The translations under genes and the position numbers were made by a program. A DNA stretch of 64,000 nt from Azospirillum sp. SYSU D00513 (GTDB lineage Bacteria; Pseudomonadota; Alphaproteobacteria; Azospirillales; Azospirillaceae). The stretch is taken from contig NZ_JAFIQV010000002.1 in NCBI RefSeq assembly GCF_017356015.1, forward strand, positions 1 to 64,000, in the 5' to 3' direction. The notes under the pieces are model-generated. The model was not told the origin of the DNA, did no database searches, and saw only the letters and a program-made list of their open reading frames with translations. Positions 18,099-26,607 of this stretch are shown piece after piece (within the stretch, counting starts at the first letter, position 1; each line of letters begins with the position of its first letter).

Positions 18099-18340
18099 GG
18101 AACGCCTCTGGTGTCACAGCCTGGCTTTATCGGAGTTGTCGCGGTGAACGCGCACGGTCCAGCACAGGAACCGTGACACCGACAGCCTGGGCGGGGAGGA
18201 TTTCACGTCCGCCGGCGGCTGTGTATCCCGTGTTTGGGCCGATGCACCGGATGTCCGTGCCATGGCTGCCCGCGCCCTGCTTTCGTTGGAATAAATATCC
18301 TTGGCAGGTGTTTAGCTCTTGCATGGCTTGGGAGGGCATC

Positions 18341-18748
18341 ATGAGTGCAAAGCTGCTTGCTACCGCCGCTCTGACCCTTCTGGTGGGTGCCTGCGCACCC
18401 CTCACCGACGGATATTACGGGTCCGGCTACAACGAGTATTACGGGTCCGGCTACGGCTCCAGCATGGGATACGAGTATCCGCGCTATGGCCATGGTTACC
18501 ACGGCGGTGCCGGTTGGGGATCTCGCTACATCCGGCCGAGATACGATCGTGACGACAGGCGTGACCGCGTTGGCGAGCACAATCGCAACGACAGGCATGA
18601 TCGCAACGACAGGCATGATCGTGACGACAGGCGCAATCATGAGGATCGCCGTGTCCACGACCGTGACCATCAGCAACGTTTGGAGCGGACCCGCGACGTG
18701 GCGCGGGACGAAGCGGACCGGCGAAGGATGATGCGGCAGGGAAGCTAG
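18341..18748 (+). CDS. Small lipoprotein with Gly/Tyr and Asp/Arg/His repeats
   Basis: A 135-residue predicted lipoprotein (MSAKLLATAALTLLVGAC; lipobox LVGAC). After the Cys come two GYYGSGY-type repeats and a Gly/Tyr-rich region. The C-terminal half is extremely polar, with tandem RNDRHD units from an 18-bp DNA repeat (about 18583-18640). The body resembles other small low-complexity envelope proteins with no known function. The ribosome site gggagg lies before ATG 18341. Base composition is more A+T-rich than the neighbours, which may mean acquisition. It ends just before the transposase remnant. Confidence 0.75.
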   Translation: MSAKLLATAALTLLVGACAPLTDGYYGSGYNEYYGSGYGSSMGYEYPRYGHGYHGGAGWGSRYIRPRYDRDDRRDRVGEHNRNDRHDRNDRHDRDDRRNHEDRRVHDRDHQQRLERTRDVARDEADRRRMMRQGS

Positions 18749-18794
18749 GGCTCAACAGAGCAGAATGCTCGCCGGTGACAGCGCCGGCCGGATC

Positions 18795-19028
18795 AGGCCG
18801 GATCAGTACGAGGCGCGCTCCTGGACCGGCCCACCACTTTCGATGCCGGTATGGCCGTCATCACCGCCGGACGTTTGCTCCTGGCCGTGCCGGAGATCCA
18901 CCGCCTGCCGCACCAGCTTTTCGGCCCGTCGCATGAGGCCGTGGACCTTCGTCCGGTCATTCCGGCGAAGACGCCATCATCAGCGGGCACGGCGCTCATG
19001 TCAGCACACGCTGCACCCGATCCGATGA
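18795..19028 (+). pseudogene. Degraded C-terminus of an IS701-type transposase
   Basis: Three short segments recall the C-terminal part of IS701-family transposases. In one frame near 18801 there is DQYEARSWTG, in another near 18881 LLAVPEIHRLPHQL, and back in the first near 18940 WTFVRSFRRRRHHQRARR, like the basic end of those enzymes. The order is right but the frame changes twice, and no catalytic DDE region or terminal repeats are visible. It is a non-functional relic. The match is from memory of the family and needs a protein search. Confidence 0.55.
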
Positions 19029-19041
19029 AGTCCCCCTGCAA

Positions 19042-19587
19042 CTAACCCGCGGCCGGATCCAGCACGGTGAGGACCGTGCCGGGGCCGCAATCCTTCAGAA
19101 GGCGCAGCAGGTCCGGCAGGGGCAGCGCCACGCAGCCGGCCGTGGGCTCCCAGGCCGGAGCGTCCGCATCCGCGGCGGCGGGCGCGGCCGCCGGCCGGGT
19201 CACATGCAGGAAGACGGCGCTGCCAAGGCCGGGCACCACCGGCTCGTCGTTGTGGCCCATCACCACGATCACGTCGTAGACGCCGTCCTCGCGCCAGAGT
19301 TCCTCGTGGCTGGCGGCATGGGGGCGCTTGACCGGGCGGTTGTAGGCGGGGTCGGCGGGATCGTCGCACCAGCCGTCGTCGGGCGCGATCGGCTGGACGG
19401 GCAGTCCCGTGTCCGGGCGCTCCAGCCGGTCCGGCCGCCACAGCACCCGCCGCAGGGGGAAGCTCCCGACCGGGGTGGCACCATCCCCTTCCCGCTTGTC
19501 CAAGCGGATGCCGCCGCGCCCCAGCGAGCATCGGAACGAGCCGCCGGGCCAGACCAGCCGCCCGTCCGGGTGAACCGTGATCTCCAT
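19042..19587 (-). CDS. L,D-transpeptidase (YkuD) family protein
   Basis: About 181 residues with the YkuD fold. The catalytic signature is EPTAGCVALPLPDLLRLL (Cys nucleophile after a Thr-Ala-Gly) with upstream VVMGHNDEPVVPGLGSAVFLHV, where the His is the usual second catalytic residue. Such enzymes cross-link peptidoglycan or attach proteins to it, acting in the periplasm. No signal peptide is evident, which is common in this short subfamily and leaves location uncertain. The start at 19587 (MEITVHPDGRLVW) has ggaagg upstream; an ATG at 19623 lacks a site. Confidence 0.85.
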   Translation of the reverse strand: MEITVHPDGRLVWPGGSFRCSLGRGGIRLDKREGDGATPVGSFPLRRVLWRPDRLERPDTGLPVQPIAPDDGWCDDPADPAYNRPVKRPHAASHEELWREDGVYDVIVVMGHNDEPVVPGLGSAVFLHVTRPAAAPAAADADAPAWEPTAGCVALPLPDLLRLLKDCGPGTVLTVLDPAAG

Positions 19588-19635
19588 CGCAACACCGCCT
19601 TCCGGTCGAATTCCTGCCTTCACGCGGCGGGGATC

Positions 19636-20826
19636 TTAACCCGAAACGCGCAGGCGCGGCGCGGCGATCCGGGCACCCCCGCCCTGCGGAGCGCCGGCCT
19701 GGGGAAGGCCGGCGGGGGGCATGCCGGTTGCTGGCATGTTCTGGGCGGCCCGCCGGCTCTGCTCGTACTTCGCGAGATTGCGCATCATGGTCTCGGAAAT
19801 CAGGTCCGGCGCCACCGGCACCGGGCCGGCGGTTTCCCCGGCCGGCGGGGTGGCCGCGGGGACACCGTTTGCCGAAGCCCTGTTTGCCGAGGCTGCGCTG
19901 GCAGGGGCTGCGTTCGCCAGGGCTGCGTTGGCCAGGGCTGCGTTGGCCAGGGCTGCGTTCGGCGGGGCGGCGTTGGCCGGAACCGCCGCGCTTGCGGCCA
20001 TGGCGGCGGCGAGCGTCGCCCCCGGCAGGTTGGCCGCGCGCGCCGGAACGGCGTGCTTGGCCATCGTCGAGCTGGCGAGCACCGTGTCCCGGGCCGGCAT
20101 GCGCGACGGGCGGCGGCCACCCTCCGGCGCCGCGAAGGGGTCCTCGGCGGACGCGACGGCTTGGGTCGGCGCCGCCTGTTTGGGCAGGCCCGGAGCGGCG
20201 GCCGGCATGGCGAGGGAAGACTGGGCGGCGTTGGGCTGGGCGGCATTGGGCTGGGCGGCGAGCCGGGGAAGCTCGGCGAGCGTCGCGGGGGCGGGCTTGG
20301 CGGCCGGTGCCTCGGCGGTCGCCCGCGGAGCCACTTCGGTGATCGTCGCCGCGGCGACCGCCGTCGGCGCCGCCTCCGTGCCGTCCAGTCCGAGCGCCGC
20401 CATCATGTGGCCGCCGACGTCGCGGCCGCTGGACTGCTCCACCACCTCGTTCGCGATCGCCGCCAGCCCGCCGACCACACCGCCGAACAGGATTCCCCCC
20501 ATCGCGCTGGCGGCGGGGCTGATCGTGTCGCCGGTGGCCTCGCGGTAGAGGTGGCCGACGATGGGAATGTGCTGGAGCGGGTTGATGACGTCCAGCACAT
20601 CCCAGAAGGACATGTCCGACTGGACCTCCTTCACCGGAAGGTCGGAGTCGCGGGTCGTCCCGGCCGACCAGGAGGAGTCGTAACCGGAAACCCTGGCGGA
20701 GGCCTGGGCTGAAGTCTGGGTGCCGGAGGCCTGGACGTTCTGGGCCGCCGTATTGGGAGCCCGGACAGCCGGGGACCGTCCGGCGGCCAGGGCGGCGGTG
20801 TCGGCGGTGGCTGCGGCGATGGTCAT
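19636..20826 (-). CDS. Repeat-rich protein with a conserved hydrophobic 'NPLQHIP' domain, function unknown
   Basis: A 396-residue protein of unknown function. Residues ~70-145 form the only folded-looking part: SFWDVLDVINPLQHIPIVGH, LYREATGDTISPAASAMGGI, LFGGVVGGLAAIANEV and a GHMMAALG end. The remainder is Ala/Pro/Asn-rich low complexity with two repeat families, PNAAQPNAAQ and a run of ANAAL units encoded by a 15-bp repeat (about 19907-19965). I recall the hydrophobic domain in unannotated proteins of related bacteria, but no function is known to me. There is no signal peptide. The ATG at 20826 has gggag eight bases upstream; a 52-codon extension is unlikely. Confidence 0.7.
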   Translation of the reverse strand: MTIAAATADTAALAAGRSPAVRAPNTAAQNVQASGTQTSAQASARVSGYDSSWSAGTTRDSDLPVKEVQSDMSFWDVLDVINPLQHIPIVGHLYREATGDTISPAASAMGGILFGGVVGGLAAIANEVVEQSSGRDVGGHMMAALGLDGTEAAPTAVAAATITEVAPRATAEAPAAKPAPATLAELPRLAAQPNAAQPNAAQSSLAMPAAAPGLPKQAAPTQAVASAEDPFAAPEGGRRPSRMPARDTVLASSTMAKHAVPARAANLPGATLAAAMAASAAVPANAAPPNAALANAALANAALANAAPASAASANRASANGVPAATPPAGETAGPVPVAPDLISETMMRNLAKYEQSRRAAQNMPATGMPPAGLPQAGAPQGGGARIAAPRLRVSG

Positions 20827-20998
20827 GGTCGGGTCTCCCGGCGCTGAACGTCGGAAGAGGGGAAAGCAAGCGCCGTGCCAGGCGCCGGAGGGCGGAAAAG
20901 CGGGAAGAAGAGCTTCCCCGGCGGGGGGACCGGGCAGGGATTGGGCGGAATCCGATTCCGCCCACCCGCCGTCGCCCGGCAAGAGCTGCCGGGCCGGT

Positions 20999-22219
20999 TC
21001 AGAACATGTGGCCGCTGCGCTCCGCCTTGGTGCGCAGATAGCCTTCGTTGTGGCGGTTGGAAGGGAAGACGTGGGCGACGCGCTCCAACACCTCGATCCC
21101 GCAGCGGGCGAGCTGGCGCAGCTTCTCCGGGTTGTTGGTCAGCAGCCGCACCCGGCCGAAGCCGAGCTGGCGCAGCATCTCGGCGGCGGGAAGATAGACG
21201 CGCTCGTCCGCCTCGAAGCCCAGGATCTCGTTGGCGTCCACCGTGTCGAAGCCGCGATCCTGGATGCGGTAGGCGCGCAGCTTGTTGACGAGACCGATGC
21301 CGCGCCCCTCCTGCGCCAGGTAGAGCAGAACGCCGCTGCCCTGGGCGGAGATCTCCCGGATGGCGCCGCGCAGCTGCTCGCCGCAGTCGCAGCGCAGGCT
21401 GCCCAGCAGGTCGCCCGTGAAGCATTCCGAATGCAGCCGCGCCAGCACGGGCTGGGCCGGGTCGGGATCGCCGATGACGATGGCCAGATGCTCCGGCCCG
21501 CCGTCGGCCGGGCGGAAAGCGACGATGCGCGTGTTCTCGGCGCCGTCCAAGGGCACGCGGGCGTCGGCGACGCGGCGCAGCGTGCGCACCACATGGACGC
21601 GGTAATCGGCGATGTCGCCGGCGCGCACCAGAAGGACGTCATGCGCGGCGGCCCATTCGGATGCGCGGCCCTGCGCGTCCGGCACCGGCGCCACCACGGC
21701 GGCCGGCAGCAGCCGGGCGAGCCGCGCCAGATCCACCGCGGCCGCCTCGCGCGAGCCCGGCTCGACCACCGCGGCCGCCAGCCCCACCGGAAGCGGGCCA
21801 TCCGGGCGGTGCTCCGGATCGGCCAGCGCGTGCGCCTCGTCCGAGGTCAGGCCGCCGGCCCCTTGGGGGAAGTCCGGGCCGGGGAAGGAGAGCGACACGA
21901 CACCGGTCCCCTCCTCCATCAGCTTCAGCACGCTGGCGCGGCGGCGCGTGACCGCCAGCACGGGCCGGCCGCCGGTCAGGTCGCGCAGCCGCTCGACCGC
22001 GTCCGACGCCACCGCCTCGACCGAGACCACCGCCCCGACCGAGCCGTCGGCGGTCTCGATGGCGACCGCCTCGCCCCGCCGGAGCGCCGCGAGCGCCCGG
22101 TCCACCGCCCGCAGGACGGCTTCGTCGATGGTCTGGGCCGCCTGGGCGGCGGGAATCTGGGGGTCTGCGTACATCGTCCGGGCGCGGTGAGAGCGGTAGG
22201 CCTTGTGACCATATGACAT
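20999..22219 (-). CDS. ribA: GTP cyclohydrolase II with degenerate RibB-like N-terminal half
   Basis: About 406 residues (or 391 if it starts at ATG 22174). The C-terminal ~200 residues are GTP cyclohydrolase II, the first step of riboflavin synthesis: RLHSECFTGDLLGSLRCDCGEQ supplies the three zinc Cys, and LYLAQEGRGIGLVNKLRAY and LLTNNPEKLRQL are family blocks. The N-terminal ~190 residues keep a RibB-like outline (RRGEAVAIET, SVLKLMEEGTGVVSL) but lack the acidic catalytic loop of DHBP synthase, so that half is probably not catalytic. No other rib genes are nearby. Neither candidate start has a good ribosome site. Confidence 0.9.
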   Translation of the reverse strand: MSYGHKAYRSHRARTMYADPQIPAAQAAQTIDEAVLRAVDRALAALRRGEAVAIETADGSVGAVVSVEAVASDAVERLRDLTGGRPVLAVTRRRASVLKLMEEGTGVVSLSFPGPDFPQGAGGLTSDEAHALADPEHRPDGPLPVGLAAAVVEPGSREAAAVDLARLARLLPAAVVAPVPDAQGRASEWAAAHDVLLVRAGDIADYRVHVVRTLRRVADARVPLDGAENTRIVAFRPADGGPEHLAIVIGDPDPAQPVLARLHSECFTGDLLGSLRCDCGEQLRGAIREISAQGSGVLLYLAQEGRGIGLVNKLRAYRIQDRGFDTVDANEILGFEADERVYLPAAEMLRQLGFGRVRLLTNNPEKLRQLARCGIEVLERVAHVFPSNRHNEGYLRTKAERSGHMF

Positions 22220-22458
22220 GGGGTCGGGGTGGCCGCAGCAAAGCGCAGGAGGCGCACGCCTGTCCAGCGTTTCCGGCGCGCCAGTCCGTTGCCGTGGGCG
22301 CAACGATGGAAGAGCCCGGCCGGGGATGCGCGGTGACGCGCGCGGGGCCGCCGTGCTAATTTGGTTCCGGTCCGCAACCAAAGAGCCCGCCTGAAACATT
22401 CGCTTCGAAGCTCCGATCCAAGCCCCCTCCTCAAACCAGAGAGCCCGACGACACCATC

Positions 22459-23220
22459 ATGACCCTCGCGAAACGCATCCTGCTGGTCGACGATGACGAG
22501 GCGCTGCGCCAGTCGCTGGCCGAACAGCTCCAGCTTCAGGAGGAGTTCGAGACGGTCGAGGCGGGGACCGGCGCCGACGGGCTCGACGCAGCGCGCGCGG
22601 CATCGTCCGGAATGGGGGGCGGAATGGGGGGCGGAACGGGAGGCGGAACGGGGGCCGGCACCGGAGTTGGCCGGCCGTTCGACGCCGTCCTGCTCGACGT
22701 CGGCCTGCCCGACATGGATGGACGCGAGCTGTGCCGGCTGATGCGGCGCGAGGGCGTGCGCTGCCCGATCATCATGCTGACCGCCGCCGGAACGGACGCC
22801 GACACCATCCTCGGCCTCGATTCCGGGGCCAACGACTACATCACCAAGCCCTTCCGGCTGGGCGTGCTGCTGGCCCGCCTGCGCGCCCAGCTCCGCCAGT
22901 TCGAGCAGAGCGAGGACGCCGTGCTGTCCATCGGCCCCTACAGCTTCCGGACCGCCGGCAAGCTGCTGCTGGACGAGGCGGGCAAGCGCAAGATCCGCCT
23001 CACCGAGAAGGAGACGGCGATCCTGAAGCACCTGTACCGGGCGGGCGAGACGGCGGTCGGGCGCGACACGCTGCTGGGCGAGGTGTGGGGCTACAACGCC
23101 GCCGTCACCACCCACACGCTGGAGACGCACATCTACCGGCTGCGCCAGAAGATCGAGCGCGACCCCTCCAACGCGCAGATCCTGGTCACCGTGCCCGGCG
23201 GCTACCGGCTGGTGCCCTGA
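22459..23220 (+). CDS. OmpR/PhoB-family response regulator with a Gly-rich insertion
   Basis: A 253-residue DNA-binding response regulator. The receiver domain has acidic VDDDEA, phospho-acceptor Asp in LLDVGLPDMDG, Thr in MLTAAG and Lys in ITKPFRLG. The C-terminal winged helix is clear (RLTEKETAILKHLYRAG, THTLETHIYRLRQKIERDP, GGYRLVP). Between helix 2 and strand 3 of the receiver, residues ~50-72 are a Gly/Met/Thr-rich run (GMGGGMGGGTGGGTG) absent from typical members and encoded by a 12-bp repeat at about 22611-22670. No kinase gene is adjacent, so it is an orphan regulator. It converges with the next gene, their ends overlapping by 19 bp. Confidence 0.92.
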   Translation: MTLAKRILLVDDDEALRQSLAEQLQLQEEFETVEAGTGADGLDAARAASSGMGGGMGGGTGGGTGAGTGVGRPFDAVLLDVGLPDMDGRELCRLMRREGVRCPIIMLTAAGTDADTILGLDSGANDYITKPFRLGVLLARLRAQLRQFEQSEDAVLSIGPYSFRTAGKLLLDEAGKRKIRLTEKETAILKHLYRAGETAVGRDTLLGEVWGYNAAVTTHTLETHIYRLRQKIERDPSNAQILVTVPGGYRLVP

Positions 23221-24014
23221 CGCGAGGGCGGGCCGCCGGCCCGGCCGGCGATGGTGATGGTCCCGGGCAGCGCCGCCGCGCTGCCCGCCCAGCGCCGCCG
23301 GGGCGCGTCAACCAAACCGCGCTGAAGCGTGTTGGGCAGCCCGCACCTGGCCAGATTGGGAAGCGCCGGCCGGCCGGCCCAGGCACCGAGCAGGCCGCGC
23401 CCGCGCGTCACCACGGGCAGCAGGCGGATCTTGCGGGCGACGATGGCGAGGCGCCGGCGCCAGTGCCCGACGAGGCTGGCCGGCACGCCGACCCGGCGCG
23501 CGATCTCCTGGTCGGAGAGGAGCGCGCTTCCCGGGTCGCGCAGATGCTCCAGCACCGCGCGCCGCCGGTCCGCGCCGCTGTGACGGCTGTGCCGCCCTTC
23601 CATGGACTTGCCGAGATCCCACAGCCGGTCCGCCGTCTCGCGGGCGATGCCGCGCCAGCGGTCGGCCTCGTCGCGCTGGCGCTCCGCCTCACCGGAGCTG
23701 CGGTCGATCTGGCGGCGGAGTGCCGCCACCTCCCGCTCCAGTTCCTGGACCTGGCGGCGCAGCGCCGGCACGAGCTGGTCGGGAGGGGGTGTCCGGCCGG
23801 GCGGGGACGGGCGGGCACGCGCGGCCGCCCCGGCGCCGGCGTCCCCGTCGCGCGTCACAGGGCGCGCCACGGGGCGCGCGGCCTGGGCGAGGTCGCGCAG
23901 GCTGAGGCCCGAGCGCCCCAGCAGGACGCGCGCGGCGCGCAGGGCGGACAGCGCCTCGCCCTCATGCTCCGACTCGGCCATGGCGAGGACTTTGGCGAGC
24001 TTGTCTGGGTCCAT
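23202..24014 (-). CDS. Predicted DNA-binding protein (DUF2786-like N-terminus, coiled coil, HTH)
   Basis: A 270-residue cytoplasmic protein of unknown role. Residues 1-45 (MDPDKLAKVLAMAESEHEGE, ALRAARVLLGRSGLSLRDLA) resemble DUF2786-type N-termini. A Pro/Ala/Arg linker follows, then a coiled-coil stretch (VQELEREVAALRRQIDRSSG) and an HTH near residues 165-195 (LSDQEIARRVGVPASLVGHWRRRL). The C-terminus is low complexity. Together these suggest a small regulator. The start at 24014 is assigned from the conserved-looking N-terminus, and the upstream extension is rejected. Its end overlaps the convergent response-regulator gene. Confidence 0.7.
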   Translation of the reverse strand: MDPDKLAKVLAMAESEHEGEALSALRAARVLLGRSGLSLRDLAQAARPVARPVTRDGDAGAGAAARARPSPPGRTPPPDQLVPALRRQVQELEREVAALRRQIDRSSGEAERQRDEADRWRGIARETADRLWDLGKSMEGRHSRHSGADRRRAVLEHLRDPGSALLSDQEIARRVGVPASLVGHWRRRLAIVARKIRLLPVVTRGRGLLGAWAGRPALPNLARCGLPNTLQRGLVDAPRRRWAGSAAALPGTITIAGRAGGPPSRQGTSR

Positions 24015-24237
24015 CCGTCGGTCCGGGTCCGGCACGCCCTTGCAGCGGCGCGAGCAAAGCAGGATGTTAACACATCCTATGGGATAGGACAGCATGACGA
24101 ACGGGTCCGCGGCCTTTCCGGCGCGGCCCGGTGTTTCGCGCCCGGCTCCGCCCTCCTGGCCCGCCCAAGGGCGGGCTCCTCCGCCCCGTCCCTTTTCGCT
24201 CGACTTGGTCAGGCCCCGCCGCCAACATGGCGCCATC

Positions 24238-25101
24238 ATGACGGAAAGCCCCGTTCCCGACGACACGACCGTCACGCACCCCTTCACGGTGCGTTTCTGG
24301 GGCGTTCGCGGCAGCATAGCCTCCCCCGGCCCGCAGACGGCCCGCTACGGCGGCAACACCTCCTGCCTGGAGGTGCGCTGCGGTGGCGCCTGCCTGATCC
24401 TCGACGCCGGCACGGGCATCCGTCCGCTGGGCGAGACCCTGGCGAAGCGGGGGCCGGTCGATCTGGACCTGTTCCTGACGCACAGCCATTTCGACCACAT
24501 CTGCGGCCTGCCCTTCTTCGCCCCGGCCTTCGACCCGGAGAGCCGCATCCGCCTGTGGGCGGGCCATCTGCCGCCGGAACGGCGGCTGCGCTCCGTGCTG
24601 CGCGCGATGATGTCCACGCCGCTCTTCCCGGTCCCGGTCGAGATCTTCCGCGCCGACTGCGCCTTCCGCGACTTCGATTGCGGCGAGGTGCTGGAGCCCA
24701 AGCCCGGCGTCACGGTGCGCACGACGGCGCTCCACCACCCGGACCGCGCCGTCGGCTACCGGATCGAGTTCGCCGGGCGCAGCCTCTGCTACATCACCGA
24801 CACCGAGCATGGCGGCGGGAACGGCGACGGCGACCGGCTGGCCGAGTTCGTGCGCGGCTGCGACGTGATGGTCTACGACAGCACCTACACCGACCAGGAA
24901 TACGCCTCGAAGGTCGGCTGGGGCCATTCCACCTGGCAGGAATGCCTGCGGCTGGCCGAGTCGGCGGGGGTGGGCCGCGCCGTCCTCTTCCACCACGACC
25001 CCGCCCGCACCGACGACGAGCTGGACCGCATCGGGGCGGAGGCCGCCGCCCGCCGCCCCGGCACGCTCGTCGCGCGCGAAGGGGTGGAGCTGCCGGTCTG
25101 A
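24238..25101 (+). CDS. MBL-fold metallo-hydrolase
   Basis: A 287-residue metallo-beta-lactamase-fold hydrolase. The metal motif is LTHSHFDHICGLPFF (HxHxDH), with VRFWGVRGSIASPGP and RYGGNTSCLEV at the N-terminus, ALHHPDRAVGYRIE, and DVMVYDSTYTDQEY supplying further ligands; a final His occurs in LFHHDPARTDDEL. This subgroup resembles predicted phosphodiesterases linked to signalling, but the substrate is unknown. ATG 24238 is the family-like start. It stands between divergent and convergent neighbours and is probably monocistronic. Confidence 0.9.
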   Translation: MTESPVPDDTTVTHPFTVRFWGVRGSIASPGPQTARYGGNTSCLEVRCGGACLILDAGTGIRPLGETLAKRGPVDLDLFLTHSHFDHICGLPFFAPAFDPESRIRLWAGHLPPERRLRSVLRAMMSTPLFPVPVEIFRADCAFRDFDCGEVLEPKPGVTVRTTALHHPDRAVGYRIEFAGRSLCYITDTEHGGGNGDGDRLAEFVRGCDVMVYDSTYTDQEYASKVGWGHSTWQECLRLAESAGVGRAVLFHHDPARTDDELDRIGAEAAARRPGTLVAREGVELPV

Positions 25102-25261
25102 GGCCGCGCTCCCGTACTCACGCAAAACCCCGTCCCATGTCGTCTTTTTCGCAACAGTCCGCCGCTTTTCGCGCGGGCTGGGACGGATGTCACCGCCGGA
25201 CCCTGTGACAATAATGGTATCGAGCTTGCACTCAACCCACGGGTGATCCCTCGGGGGATGC

Positions 25262-25999
25262 ATGCGATCCATTCTGCGCGTCACCGTCCTGGCCCTGTTC
25301 GCGGGCGTCCTGCTCGCGGGATGCGCCTCGGCCCCGCCATCCGTCACCGCCCTCGGCGAGGGCGGGGCGCGGTCGATCACGCTCCACCACCCGGCCAGCG
25401 GCGAGACGGTGGCGGTCACCTACCGGACGGAGCGGGGCTACGACCCGGACGCCTTGCAGGAGATCGCGCTGCTGTTCCGCGACCGCCGCAGCGGCGTCAC
25501 GGCGCCCATCGATCCCGCGCTGGTGGACATGCTGGCCGACCTGCGGGACGGCTGCGGCGTGCCCGCCGACCGGCCGATCCACGTCACCTCGGGGTACCGC
25601 AGCGAGGCGACCAACGTCGCGCTGGCGGGCCGGAACCCCCATGTGGCCGACAACAGCTATCACCTGCGCGGCCAGGCCGCGGACATCTACATTCCCGGCG
25701 TCGAGCCCAGGCGCATCGCGGACGAGGCGGCGGCGCTGCGGCGCGGGGGCTACGCTCTTTACCCGCACAGCGGCCACGTCCATGTGGACACCGGCCCCTT
25801 CCGCACCTGGAAGCCCAGGGACGGCGGCCGTCCCGTCACGGTCGAGGCCAGGGCGGTCAAGCCCGGCAAGCCGCCGGTGCGTCTCGCGAGCCGGGCGGCA
25901 CCCGCGCCCAAACCCGTGGCCGCCCTGCCGGCGAAACGGGCCGGACGGCTCGTCCTCGCCCAGGCACCCGATCCGGCGGCGCGCGGCGGGCGGAACTGA
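25262..25999 (+). CDS. DUF882 (YcbK-like, peptidase M15-type) lipoprotein
   Basis: About 245 residues. The lipobox LLAGCASAPP follows a short signal peptide. The folded domain matches DUF882/YcbK: SITLHHPASGETVAVTYRTE, HVTSGYRSEATNVALA, SYHLRGQAADIYIPG and GHVHVDTGPFRTW, in which the His/Asp residues form a zinc site like that of D-Ala-D-Ala carboxypeptidases. In related bacteria it is thought to act on peptidoglycan in the periplasm. The C-terminal ~60 residues are Pro/Ala/Lys-rich and probably disordered. ATG 25262 is chosen because it begins the signal sequence. Confidence 0.88.
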   Translation: MRSILRVTVLALFAGVLLAGCASAPPSVTALGEGGARSITLHHPASGETVAVTYRTERGYDPDALQEIALLFRDRRSGVTAPIDPALVDMLADLRDGCGVPADRPIHVTSGYRSEATNVALAGRNPHVADNSYHLRGQAADIYIPGVEPRRIADEAAALRRGGYALYPHSGHVHVDTGPFRTWKPRDGGRPVTVEARAVKPGKPPVRLASRAAPAPKPVAALPAKRAGRLVLAQAPDPAARGGRN

Positions 26000-26043
26000 C
26001 CGGCCGGGCCGTCTCTCAACCGGCAGGTCCTGAGGGCCGCTCA

Positions 26044-26607
26044 TCAGGGGGCCGGCGTCTCGGGCTCCTCCGGGTCGATGCCCAGCGCCAGGAAGTTCTC
26101 CAGCGTCGCGGGCGTCATTGGAACGCCGTTGCGCAGCGCCGCCCGCGCGGCGCGCTCGGCGATGGCGTCGAAGCCGTCCAGCGTCGAGTCGAGGCGGATG
26201 CGCGCACCGTGGCTGGACAGCGTCATCTGCATCCAGCCGTCGTTCCCTCCGCGGCGCAGGGCGTAATAGCGCAGGCTCAGCCCCGACAGCTCGGACCAGC
26301 GCAGATACCGGGACCCGAACGGCCCCTCCTGCCGCACCCCCTCCCCGTCCAGCGCGAAGCGGGCGCCGTGGCGCAGCAGCGACCGCGCGCCGAACAGGGC
26401 GAAGAGCCCGGCGCACAGCCCCATCGGCAGGGCGATCCAGGGGCTGACCTCCAGCAGGGCGAGCGGCCCCGCCGTCAGCCCCAGCCCGCCGGCCGCCCGC
26501 GCGTGGTCGGCCAGAAGGCTTCCCGCCGGGTATCTCAGGAGCGGGGGCGTCAGGCGCGGTTCCCCTTCGCGCGGCGGCTCCGCCAGGGGCGGGCTTCCCT
26601 CAGACAT
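26044..26607 (-). CDS. Membrane protein with PH-like domain
   Basis: A 187-residue protein with two adjacent hydrophobic segments (GGLGLTAGPLALLEVSPW, IALPMGLCAGLFALFGA) at residues ~40-75, followed by a soluble domain that looks like a bacterial PH-like fold (FALDGEGVRQEGPFGSRYLR, WSELSGLSLRYYAL, ARIRLDSTLDGFD). Its function is not known. It overlaps the 3' end of xthA by 8 bp on the same strand, so the two are cotranscribed, but no functional link to DNA repair is evident. Confidence 0.75.
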   Translation of the reverse strand: MSEGSPPLAEPPREGEPRLTPPLLRYPAGSLLADHARAAGGLGLTAGPLALLEVSPWIALPMGLCAGLFALFGARSLLRHGARFALDGEGVRQEGPFGSRYLRWSELSGLSLRYYALRRGGNDGWMQMTLSSHGARIRLDSTLDGFDAIAERAARAALRNGVPMTPATLENFLALGIDPEEPETPAP

